Of a DNA stretch of 64,000 nt, positions 28,055-36,263 are shown piece by piece. The first letter of the stretch is position 1. Each line of letters begins with the position of its first letter. Source of the DNA: an uncultured Actinomycetes bacterium (GTDB lineage Bacteria; Actinomycetota; Acidimicrobiia; Acidimicrobiales; RAAP-2); the NCBI GenBank assembly GCA_903900235.1, contig CAIUMH010000093.1, positions 1 through 64,000 on the forward strand, given 5' to 3'. The position numbers and the translations under genes were made by a program. The notes under the pieces are model-generated. The model saw only the letters and a program-made list of their open reading frames with translations, did no database searches and had not been told where the DNA came from.

Positions 28055-28855
28055 ATGGGTCTGCTTGAGGGAAAGACAATCCTGATCACCGGCATCCTGA
28101 CGGATGCCTCGCTCGCCTTCGCCATCGCGGAGCGGACCCAGCGCGAGGGAGGCACGGTGATCGCGTCTGGATTCGGACGGGGCCTATCGCTGACCCGGCG
28201 TGTCCTGCGCAAGCTCCCGCAAACCCCCGAGTTGATCGAGCTTGATGTCGCCGACCAAGACTCGCTTGCTGCAGCCGCCGCTAGCGTCGCCGAACAGGTT
28301 GACCATCTCGACGGCCTCGTTCACGCCGTGGGCTTCGCCCCCGAGGCATGCCTCGGCAAGGGAATGCTTCTCGCCAGCCAAGAGGAGGCGGCCACGGCAT
28401 TCACCATCTCGTCGTACTCACTTGCTGCGCTCTGTCGCAGCTTCCACCCCCTGCTCAAAGCCGCTCCATCGGCTTCGGTCGTAGGTCTTGACTTCGACGC
28501 GTCTCGTGCGTGGCCGCTCTATGACTGGATGGGCGTCATGAAGGCCTCGCTCGAAAGCCTGTCGCGATACCTCGCACGAGATCTCGGACCTGATGGGATC
28601 CGCGTCAACCTGATCGCTGCGGGACCAATCCGGACCATGGCGGCAAAGTCGATCCCCGGATTCAGTGGTTTCGAAGACGCCTGGTCAGCCGGCGCTCCGC
28701 TGGGATGGGATGTGTCTGACGCCACTCCGGTTGCCGGGGCAGCGGTGGCTCTGCTTAGCGACCTCCTTCCCGCTACCACCGGTGAGATCCTCCATGTGGA
28801 CGGCGGGGTCCATGCCCTCGGAGCCTTGGGTAACTTGCCATCTCAAATCGCATAG
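28055..28855 (+). CDS. fabI: Enoyl-ACP reductase, InhA/FabI type
   Basis: An NADH-dependent enoyl reductase of FAS-II fatty acid elongation (266 aa). It resembles mycobacterial InhA throughout: GLLEGKTILITGI at the N-terminus, the active-site Y-x6-K in YDWMGVMK, AAGPIRTMAAKSI, and GWDVSDATPVAGAAVALLSD. The substrate-binding loop after the PIRT motif is about 10 residues shorter than in InhA, suggesting acyl chains of ordinary length and no very long meromycolate. It stands alone on the plus strand before the exopolysaccharide locus. Confidence 0.92.
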   Translation: MGLLEGKTILITGILTDASLAFAIAERTQREGGTVIASGFGRGLSLTRRVLRKLPQTPELIELDVADQDSLAAAAASVAEQVDHLDGLVHAVGFAPEACLGKGMLLASQEEAATAFTISSYSLAALCRSFHPLLKAAPSASVVGLDFDASRAWPLYDWMGVMKASLESLSRYLARDLGPDGIRVNLIAAGPIRTMAAKSIPGFSGFEDAWSAGAPLGWDVSDATPVAGAAVALLSDLLPATTGEILHVDGGVHALGALGNLPSQIA

Positions 28856-28894
28856 CCCTTGCCCCGTCTGAGTCAGATCAATAGACACGATCAT

Positions 28895-28908
28895 CTACCA
28901 TTGGGTAG
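28895..28908 (+). promoter_or_regulatory. Palindrome CTACC-N4-GGTAG in the promoter of the exopolysaccharide locus
   Basis: Perfect 5-base arms CTACC/GGTAG around ATTG. It lies between a TAGACA -35-like box (28882-28887) and a TAGGCA -10-like box (28906-28911), upstream of the initiating sugar transferase. It closely matches the palindrome at 55583-55596 next to the tetR gene (CTACCAT-xx-GGTA shared). Candidate repressor operator; inference only. Confidence 0.4.
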
Positions 28909-28932
28909 GCAAGAGACATCAATGTTGGGGGC

Positions 28933-30435
28933 GTGACGACAGTGCAGAAAGGGGAGAACGATTCCTCGGCTGGTGCGCGCGCCAGTGGGACTCCCGATGC
29001 CGTCGCCTTCTCGAGCGGCCACCCATGGGAGGGGCCATCGTGGACGTGGCGCCTCTTGGTCAGCGATCTCGTGCTCAGTGCTACATCCGTGGTGGCTGGC
29101 CTCGCTCTGGTGGCGCCTCTGGCCACGAACACTGCGAATCAGTTCAGCGCTTACTGGACGAACGTCGTCGCGTTCGCGTCGTTTCCTTTTAGCATCGTGT
29201 TCGGCATGGCTCTTGCCGGTACCTACCGATCGAATCTGCGCAGCCCGAACCAGAGCACCTTCACCATGCTCAAGGATTTCCTGTTCGGGGTGAGCTTCGG
29301 CGCCATTGTGTCGCTGGCGCTGTCGAGCCTCTTGCACCACCTCTTCCTCTCCCATCAGTCAACCTCTGTGGTCGTGGTGGCGATCGCACTGCTCTGTTTC
29401 GTGCTGATCACGGCCGGTCGAGTGATCCTGCGCCACCGAGCACTGACCAAGCGGCCAGTGCGGGTCCTGCTTGTCGACTCTGGCTTGCGCAAAGATCGAT
29501 TTCGAACCCACATCGCCATCCAACATGGATTCGACTTGGTGGGTTGGGTTGTGCCAACCGGACCTGCACCCGATGACGCCATCGGAGTTCTTGATGACCT
29601 TGTCGATCTCGTGCAATCACTGTCCATTGACCGGGTAATCATCGGATCGACCGGTCTCATTGGGTTTGAGACCGCCGATATCTACCGGTCGATCCTGCCC
29701 TTCACCAAGATCTCCCTGGTGCCGCGTGGCTTCGAGCTCGTTTCGTGGAGGTCTCGGCTCACCGACCTCTCAGGCCTCCCGCTTCTCGAGGTAGCTCCCC
29801 CACTGATGACCCGATGGGACCGTATGGTCAAGCGTCTCACCGATATCATTGGCGCCGCAGCAGCATTGCTCGTCACATTGCCGTTCTGGATCATCATCGC
29901 ACTGCTGATCAAGCTGACGTCCGAGGGTCCCGTCTTCTTTCGACAAGAGCGTGTCGGCCGAGGTGGACACAGGTTCTCCATCGTGAAGTTCCGAACCATG
30001 ACCGTGTCCGTCGACGAAGATCCTCCTGAAGGTGGGCTCCCCGACAACGAGCATCCGCTCGAAACGCCCCTACACGTCAGCCGAAACAAGGCAACCCTGG
30101 TGCATCGATCAACCAGAGTCGGCGCTGTACTTCGCAAATACGGCATCGATGAGATACCGCAGTTCCTCAATGTCCTTCGCGGCGATATGTCGCTGGTGGG
30201 GCCCCGACCCTTCATTTCGTCAGAATCGGATGAACTCGAAGGATGGACCGCCCGACGCTTCGAGGTTCGTCCCGGCATCACCGGCCTGTGGCAGGTGTCA
30301 GGCCGCAATGAGCTCAGCGCCGACGACCTGCGACAGCTCGACTACCTCTACGTCACCTCGTGGTCCTATGTCTGGGACCTTCGGATCATGTCAGAAACCC
30401 CCGGCGTCATGGCCAAGGGCCTTGGCTCCTACTGA
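28933..30435 (+). CDS. WbaP/CpsE-type undecaprenyl-phosphate sugar-1-phosphate transferase
   Basis: This initiating polyprenyl-phosphate glycosyl-1-phosphate transferase starts repeat-unit assembly (500 aa). Four N-terminal membrane segments (about 38-165) are followed by a cytoplasmic CoA-binding-like domain and a fifth segment at about 308-330. The C-terminal bacterial sugar transferase domain has GPVFFRQERVGRGGHRFSIVKFR (split here by my reading), LRKYGIDEIPQFLNVLRGDMSLVGPRP and RPGITGLWQVSGRNEL. The start is GTG at 28933 with GGGGG close upstream; the ATG at 28922 runs into a stop after four codons. It heads the polysaccharide gene cluster. The sugar is unknown. Confidence 0.92.
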   Translation: MTTVQKGENDSSAGARASGTPDAVAFSSGHPWEGPSWTWRLLVSDLVLSATSVVAGLALVAPLATNTANQFSAYWTNVVAFASFPFSIVFGMALAGTYRSNLRSPNQSTFTMLKDFLFGVSFGAIVSLALSSLLHHLFLSHQSTSVVVVAIALLCFVLITAGRVILRHRALTKRPVRVLLVDSGLRKDRFRTHIAIQHGFDLVGWVVPTGPAPDDAIGVLDDLVDLVQSLSIDRVIIGSTGLIGFETADIYRSILPFTKISLVPRGFELVSWRSRLTDLSGLPLLEVAPPLMTRWDRMVKRLTDIIGAAAALLVTLPFWIIIALLIKLTSEGPVFFRQERVGRGGHRFSIVKFRTMTVSVDEDPPEGGLPDNEHPLETPLHVSRNKATLVHRSTRVGAVLRKYGIDEIPQFLNVLRGDMSLVGPRPFISSESDELEGWTARRFEVRPGITGLWQVSGRNELSADDLRQLDYLYVTSWSYVWDLRIMSETPGVMAKGLGSY

Positions 30436-31558
30436 TCCCTCTCCCCGCGTGGGCATCGTTCACGACTACCTCACACAGAGAGGGGGAGCAGAACGAGTCG
30501 TGCTTACCTTGGCCCAGGGCTTTCCTGGGGCAAAGATCTACACCAGTTGCTTCGAGCCGAGCGGAACCTACGAAGAGTTTGCATCCCTTGACGTGACCAC
30601 CAGCGCGATCAACCGGATCGGGCCGATCCGACGAGATCCCCGGAGGGGCATCTTGCTGTTAGCTCCCGCCTTCGCCACGCTGCCGGTATCGGGCGATGCA
30701 CTCATCGTCAGCTCGAGCGCATGGGCTCACGGCATACGGTCGGAGATCCCAAGGGTGGTCTACTGCCACTCGCCCGCACGCTGGCTGCATCAGCCCGAGC
30801 GCTACTCCACAGGTTCCGCCGGCGGCGGTCGCTCCCTTGGGCTCGCCGCCCGAGTGCTCTCTGTGAGCATCGGTCCGTCAATGCGACGTTGGGATCGCAA
30901 GGCCATGAAGGCCGCCGATCGACTTGTCGTCAACTCAACCGCCGTCGCCCGACAGGTAGCAGAGCTCTATGACATCGAGGCCGAGGTTCTACCTCCCGCT
31001 CCGGCTCTCATTTCAGGAGGAGCGGAGCAGCCGGTGGTCGGCCTCGACGAAGGCTTCTGGCTCACCGTCGCTCGACTCCTTCCCTACAAGAACGTCGGGA
31101 TGATCCTTGACGTGGCGCGAGCGCGACCTCAGGATCAGTTCGTGATTGTCGGAGATGGTCCCCTTCGAGAGCAGATTTCCCGCACGGCTCCCTCCAACGT
31201 CATGCTTCTCCCTGAAGCCACTGACGACGAACTGCGATGGATGTACCGGACGGCACGAGGTCTTGTGGCGCCCGCCTTCGAGGACTTCGGCCTGACTCCG
31301 ATCGAGGCGGCAAGCTTTGGGACTCCCACCATCGCTCTGCGGGCTCTCGGGCACCTCGACACGATCATCGACGGAACTACCGGCCTGTTCTTCGATGAGC
31401 TCGACGCTCCGGCGATCTCTGCCGCCCTCGATGACGCAGGCACCACAACCTTCGACCCTGCCATCCTCCAAGCCCACGCCGACCGATTTGGAGCCGAGCG
31501 CTTCATCAACAGGATGCAAGAGCTTGTTCGAGAAGTGGTCTCCTCCGCACGCCGCTGA
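30422..31558 (+). CDS. Family 4 glycosyltransferase
   Basis: A GT-B glycosyltransferase of about 378 aa. The N-terminal VGIVHDYLTQRGGAERVV and the SSSAWAHG...YCHSPARWLH block are typical of WbaZ-like mannosyltransferases. The donor site is PAFEDFGLTPIEAASFGTP (E-x7-E). The frame is open far upstream inside the preceding gene, but that part is shadow. I take TTG 30422, overlapping the previous stop by 14 bases with AAGGG just upstream; GTG 30449 is the alternative. It should add a sugar to the lipid-linked repeat unit. Confidence 0.82.
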   Translation: MAPTDPSPRVGIVHDYLTQRGGAERVVLTLAQGFPGAKIYTSCFEPSGTYEEFASLDVTTSAINRIGPIRRDPRRGILLLAPAFATLPVSGDALIVSSSAWAHGIRSEIPRVVYCHSPARWLHQPERYSTGSAGGGRSLGLAARVLSVSIGPSMRRWDRKAMKAADRLVVNSTAVARQVAELYDIEAEVLPPAPALISGGAEQPVVGLDEGFWLTVARLLPYKNVGMILDVARARPQDQFVIVGDGPLREQISRTAPSNVMLLPEATDDELRWMYRTARGLVAPAFEDFGLTPIEAASFGTPTIALRALGHLDTIIDGTTGLFFDELDAPAISAALDDAGTTTFDPAILQAHADRFGAERFINRMQELVREVVSSARR

Positions 31559-31604
31559 GATGTCGATGGGCAGATCGGCGAGCCCTCTGTGCGAGGATGA
31601 ACCG

Positions 31605-33248
31605 GTGACTGAGGGGGGCGCAGACAGCGGGAGCGAGCCGATCATGCGTCGGGGTAACGAGCACCGCGGAGGGCGCATCCTCGCCAACTCGGCCATCATG
31701 ACGATCGGCCAGATTGTGGTGGTCGCCATCGGCTTCATCTTGACCCCGGTGATCATCTCCAATGTCGGCATCGCCATGTTTGGCGCATGGGCGATCTTCA
31801 CGACAGCAGCTGGCTACATCACCGTCCTCGATCCCGGCACCAGTGGCATCGTCGCTCGATTCGGTGCCATGGCGCACGTTCGCGGGGATACCAAGGAGAT
31901 GGCGAGGCTCACCAGTCTGGGATTGGCGTCGTGGGTGTTCCTCGGCCTCATAGTGGCGCCGGTGATGTGGTTCGTCATTCCCGTGCTCTCCTCTCACCTC
32001 CACGTTCCCCACACCTCGACTCACCAGCTCGTGGTGTTCTTCTGGTGGGGATACGCCCTTGTGATCTTCGCCGCCATGCAAGCTGTTCTCTCCGGCCAGT
32101 TGACCGCAATCGGCCTGCTCTGGATCACGACGGTCATCGATGTTGCAACCCGGCTGCTCTACGGAGTCATCCTCGTCATCGGGTTCGTCGCCGGGCTTGA
32201 GCTCTGGGCTCTGATCCTGGCGTCGTTCGTCCAAGGCATCGTCGTTGCCCTCGCCACCTTCGTCGTGGCATGGCGCCGAAATGGATTCCCACTTGGCAAT
32301 CCCGCACGGCTCGATCGAGCGGTCTTCCGAGAAGTGCGCCGCTTCGGCGGATGGGCACAGATAACCAGCATCCTCAACACCCTGACCTATTCAACTGATC
32401 CAATCGTCATCGGTACATTCGTGTCCGCCGGAGCCGCAGGTATTGCCAACCTAGGTAGCCGGCTGGCCCGCCAGATTCCCTACTTCGCCACCGTGCCCGA
32501 AGCCACGCTCCCGGCCATGTCTGCATCCCAACAGGCGGGCGAGGGTCGCGAGGCCATCGCCCGGATGTCGATCCGTTCCAACCGCATCTCCTTTCTCCTT
32601 GGAGCCGGCATCGGCTCGATCATTGTGGGAGCAGCGCCGGTCATCCTTGCCTTCTGGCAAGGTCGCTCCTACAGCCAAGCCGACCTCGCCACCTGCATCG
32701 TGGCCGCCAGCATGCTGGCCAGCATGTTGGGTCAGACGGCCGGGATCGGGATCTACGCCATGGGCAAGGTCGGCTACGGGGTCCGGGCCAGATTCGCGGG
32801 ATTCGCCGTCAACCTAGTGGCGACCATCGCGTTGGCCATTCCCTTTGGTATGCCGGGCGTCCTGCTTGGAACCTTGCTGGCCACCGTCACCACCAACGCC
32901 TATCTCCAGATACGGGTCAACCAGTTGCTAAGCCTTTCAGGGTGGACCTCGGTCTGGAAATGGATGCTGCCCCTCATGGCGGCCGTCGCCCCGGCGATTT
33001 TGGTCGACCGCCTGGTGATCGCATTGATGCCGGTCTCTGTTGAGCACCATCGGCTGCCCGCGCTCGCTGCCCTGGGCGTCGTGCTGGTTGTCAACTATGT
33101 CGTGCTCATCGCGGGACTGCGGGCCTGGCGCTATCTCGACCAGCAGGATGTGACCTTCCTTCGGCGCTCGCTGCCCGGACCGATGCGCAAGCTCCTTCGG
33201 CCTCGGGTTGTTCGCCTTCTGATCCGGCCCGAGAAGGTTGGCTCATGA
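31605..33248 (+). CDS. Wzx-like polysaccharide flippase (MOP superfamily)
   Basis: A polytopic membrane protein of about 547 aa with around 12-14 hydrophobic segments, starting near RILANSAIMTIGQIVVVAIGF. The layout fits the polysaccharide-transporter (PST/MOP) family that flips undecaprenyl-linked repeat units. The tail is basic (MRKLLRPRVVRLLIRP). Start choice: GTG 31605 has GAGGA 7 bases upstream. ATG 31560 is possible but has no ribosome site, and ATG 31644 is a third option. The stop overlaps the next gene as ATGA. Confidence 0.82.
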   Translation: MTEGGADSGSEPIMRRGNEHRGGRILANSAIMTIGQIVVVAIGFILTPVIISNVGIAMFGAWAIFTTAAGYITVLDPGTSGIVARFGAMAHVRGDTKEMARLTSLGLASWVFLGLIVAPVMWFVIPVLSSHLHVPHTSTHQLVVFFWWGYALVIFAAMQAVLSGQLTAIGLLWITTVIDVATRLLYGVILVIGFVAGLELWALILASFVQGIVVALATFVVAWRRNGFPLGNPARLDRAVFREVRRFGGWAQITSILNTLTYSTDPIVIGTFVSAGAAGIANLGSRLARQIPYFATVPEATLPAMSASQQAGEGREAIARMSIRSNRISFLLGAGIGSIIVGAAPVILAFWQGRSYSQADLATCIVAASMLASMLGQTAGIGIYAMGKVGYGVRARFAGFAVNLVATIALAIPFGMPGVLLGTLLATVTTNAYLQIRVNQLLSLSGWTSVWKWMLPLMAAVAPAILVDRLVIALMPVSVEHHRLPALAALGVVLVVNYVVLIAGLRAWRYLDQQDVTFLRRSLPGPMRKLLRPRVVRLLIRPEKVGS

Positions 33249-34171
33249 AGTTCTCTGTGGTGGTCCCGAGTTACCGGCGGCCAGACGCCCTCCGTCGCTG
33301 CCTCCCAGCCCTACTGGACCAGTCGCGTCCAGCTGACGAGATCATCGTGGTGGTGCGTATCGATGACGATGAGTCCCGTGCCGTGCTGGCCGACTACCCA
33401 ATGGTCCTTGAGGTCCTGGTTGATCAACCCGGAGCGGTTTGGGCCATGACACAAGGAGCCCTGGCCAGCTCCGGAGAGGTGATCGCCTTCACCGATGACG
33501 ATGCCTGTCCGTCGCCTTCCTGGCTCGAACAGCTCGAAGCCGTGTATCGCGACCCGACCATTGGAGCGGCTGGAGGCCGAGACGTCATCCATGACCCCGA
33601 TGGCTCGTTGCGAATCGAGCCACTGCGCGAGCAGGTTGGGGTCATCTCCTCATTCGGTCGTCTCATCGGCAACCACCATCTCGGCTCCGGTCCACCACGC
33701 GATGTCGACGTCCTCAAGGGAGTCAACTCCTCCTACCGAAGAGAAGTCCTCGCGCTCCCATCTGGTCTCCGGGGCGCCGGGACCCAGATCCACTTCGAAG
33801 TGGCGATGGGGGCCATGGTGCACAAGGCCGGCCGACGGCTCGTCTACGACCCCACCATCACCGTTGACCACCATCCCGCTGAGCGCCAGGACCTCGATCA
33901 ACGTGGAGCGCCTCCCGTATCGGCAGTCGCCGGACACGCCTACAACCTCACCACCTCGATCGGCTTGCTCGGCGGGGGCAGGATGGTGGTTCGCTACCTC
34001 TATGCCGTCCTCATTGGCGATCGCGCCATGCCGGGGATCGTCCGGGCCCTCGTGCTCGTGGCCCAGGGAGACCGCGGCGCCCTGACTCGGCTCGCCGGTG
34101 CGCTCTCGGGTAACACCGCTGCCCTCTGGGACCGCGCTAGGGGGAGGAGACCTACCTTCGTCCGCCCGTAG
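33245..34171 (+). CDS. Family 2 glycosyltransferase
   Basis: A GT-A fold glycosyltransferase (308 aa). The N-terminal FSVVVPSYRRPDALRRCLPALL is characteristic, followed by the DxD region FTDDDACPSPSWLEQL, GAAGGRDV and a late VNSSYRREVL acceptor segment. A probable membrane-associated helix lies near the C-terminus. It is coupled to the flippase gene by an ATGA overlap. Its stop overlaps the convergent 34152-36263 gene by 20 bases. Confidence 0.87.
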   Translation: MKFSVVVPSYRRPDALRRCLPALLDQSRPADEIIVVVRIDDDESRAVLADYPMVLEVLVDQPGAVWAMTQGALASSGEVIAFTDDDACPSPSWLEQLEAVYRDPTIGAAGGRDVIHDPDGSLRIEPLREQVGVISSFGRLIGNHHLGSGPPRDVDVLKGVNSSYRREVLALPSGLRGAGTQIHFEVAMGAMVHKAGRRLVYDPTITVDHHPAERQDLDQRGAPPVSAVAGHAYNLTTSIGLLGGGRMVVRYLYAVLIGDRAMPGIVRALVLVAQGDRGALTRLAGALSGNTAALWDRARGRRPTFVRP

Positions 34172-36263
34172 CTACCGATCGGAGCGCTTCGAGAGCCTGC
34201 TCCCCCACCACTGCCGCGGAGTAACGACGAATCGCTTCGGCTCGACAGGACTCCTGGCGCTGCTCGGTGAGCGGACCCAGGTTGAGTTCGGCCCGAACTG
34301 CCGCCTCAAGGGCGTCAACATCTCCGACGGCCACACAGGTCGAGACATCAGCCGAGAGACCCTCTCCGGCACCCACGGCATCGGTGACGATAGTGGGCAC
34401 CCCACATGAGAGTGCTTCTCCGACCGTCAATCCGAATGGCTCGTAGTGCGAGGCCTGGATCAGGACCCGTGCCCCGCGCAGCCGCTCACGCACCTCGTCA
34501 CGTCCTTGCTGGGAGATCACCTCTGCCATGCCAGGTGCGAGATCATCGAGCAGTGGTCGATAGTCAGACCAGAGCGAACCATCACCAATCACGACGAATC
34601 GCACCTGTCCTTCGAGGTCACGTAAACGATGCGTCAGAGCCACGATGTCCTCGACACCCTTGCGCACCACGACACGACCGAGGATCAAGATGATGGCTGG
34701 ACCGGCGGTGACGAGAGGCCCAGGGGTGAAGTAGGCGGTGTCGATGGCGTTGGGCACCACCGACACGCGTTCGGGGTCGATGCCGTAGTCGCCTACCAGA
34801 AGTTCACCGAAGGTGGCCGAGATGGCCAGCACCTCGTCGACGTGGGCGATGTCTCGGCGCTGGCGCACGGCGCGGAATCGCATCCATGCCCGCACCGCCA
34901 TGGCCTTGACCGGCGAGCCGCAGCGAGCCGCCAGCGCTGCCTCTCGTCGCAGCCACCGCAACTCGCCAGCAGCGTGGACACTTGGATGGATCACCAGCGG
35001 AGGACGCCGAGTCCTCGGGCTCGGAATCCCGAAGGACTCGATCGACGAGCATTGGTAGATCACGTCATAGGGATCCATGGCATGCTCGGCCGCCAGTACT
35101 CTCGCCAGCCGGCTGCGGCTCATCGCCTGAAACGCCTGAAAGCTCACCATCTTCGCCAGTGGGTTCGAGGAGTACCAGCGCCCGAAGCGGAAACTGCTTC
35201 GACCCTCGATGACTCGAATTCCCGCCACCTGGGCGATGTCGTCCGGCGACGTGAAATGTGCGGAGGTCGGCACGTAGCAGTCGACCGAACACCCCCGCAT
35301 GGCGAGATGAGTGAGGATGGCGGCCTCAACCCCTGGGGCGCCCCCTGATTGACGAGATGGCACGGGACCGACATAGGCGATCCGCAAGCCATCGAGCCGG
35401 AGACCCGACCGCGGATCGATCGGTCGACCCAGGTGGCCGCGCCGATCGCTCGCTGTCAACCATGCCATTCTGCCCACTTGGCCGAAGGCCAGACGGACCC
35501 AACGGAGCACTCTGGTCCCTGTTCGCACATTGGCCTTGGGATCGTGCAACATCGCTGCCCACCGTCTCGCGGTGATCCGAAGGGGCGCGGTTCCAACGCC
35601 CCCTCGATCCCCGAGGAGTGCTGGATGCCGGCGAAAGACCAGCCAGTCATCAAGCATGAAGCGGGCTCGACGGTCATACTCCTTGGCAGCAAAGTGTCGT
35701 CCCGGGTGGGTCACCACCATCTGCTCGGCGAACAACACCGCACCTCGCTCCGCGATCCGGAGGCCAAGATCCACGTCCTCGTGGGCATGGCGAAATGCAG
35801 GATCGAATCCACCGACAGCCACCAGATCGGAGCGCCGATACGCCACATTGCAGGTGAGGAACCGACCACCGTCGGCATCTTCAACACTGTGCTCGAAGAG
35901 CGGGTCATATGGCGGCGACACCACTGGCCCCCGCACACCGACAGCCTTGGGGTCGGCATCCATTGCACCGCAGAGTGCCGCCACCCATGATCTCGCCACG
36001 TGCGCATCGTCATCGGTGAACGCCACTATGTCTCCTGTGGCCACGACCAGACCTCGGTTTCGCGCCCGCGAGGGACCTTCACCGAATCCCTTGACCAGCA
36101 CGATGTCTGATCCGGGGAGAACGAGGGGCGGCGAAGAACCATCATCGACGACGATGATCTCGGCCTCACGTCCTGCGGCTCTGAGCGATGCTCGCACCGC
36201 TTCAAGGCACCCGGCCAAGAGCACCGGACGGTCCTTCGATGGGATGACGATCGAGAGCTCCAT
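34152..36263 (-). CDS. Two-module glycosyltransferase, GT2 fused to GT4
   Basis: A single 703-aa frame. Residues about 1-300 form a GT2 domain: LSIVIPSKDRPVLLAGCLEAV, VVDDGS, the DxD site FTDDDAH, and HEDVDLGLRI. From about 313 (LRIAYVGPVPSRQSGGAPGVEAAI) a complete GT4 GT-B domain follows, with VVPNAIDTAYFTPG, ILGRVVVRKGVED and the donor motif SHYEPFGLTVGEALSCG. No internal stop or ribosome site suggests a split. The protein probably adds two successive sugars. The ATG shares a base with the upstream stop (TGATG). Confidence 0.87.
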   Translation of the reverse strand: MELSIVIPSKDRPVLLAGCLEAVRASLRAAGREAEIIVVDDGSSPPLVLPGSDIVLVKGFGEGPSRARNRGLVVATGDIVAFTDDDAHVARSWVAALCGAMDADPKAVGVRGPVVSPPYDPLFEHSVEDADGGRFLTCNVAYRRSDLVAVGGFDPAFRHAHEDVDLGLRIAERGAVLFAEQMVVTHPGRHFAAKEYDRRARFMLDDWLVFRRHPALLGDRGGVGTAPLRITARRWAAMLHDPKANVRTGTRVLRWVRLAFGQVGRMAWLTASDRRGHLGRPIDPRSGLRLDGLRIAYVGPVPSRQSGGAPGVEAAILTHLAMRGCSVDCYVPTSAHFTSPDDIAQVAGIRVIEGRSSFRFGRWYSSNPLAKMVSFQAFQAMSRSRLARVLAAEHAMDPYDVIYQCSSIESFGIPSPRTRRPPLVIHPSVHAAGELRWLRREAALAARCGSPVKAMAVRAWMRFRAVRQRRDIAHVDEVLAISATFGELLVGDYGIDPERVSVVPNAIDTAYFTPGPLVTAGPAIILILGRVVVRKGVEDIVALTHRLRDLEGQVRFVVIGDGSLWSDYRPLLDDLAPGMAEVISQQGRDEVRERLRGARVLIQASHYEPFGLTVGEALSCGVPTIVTDAVGAGEGLSADVSTCVAVGDVDALEAAVRAELNLGPLTEQRQESCRAEAIRRYSAAVVGEQALEALRSVATGGRR

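Noticed and set aside
28922-28936. ATG 28922 as start of the WbaP-like gene
   Set aside because: It reads four codons and then TGA; GTG 28933 is in the correct frame.
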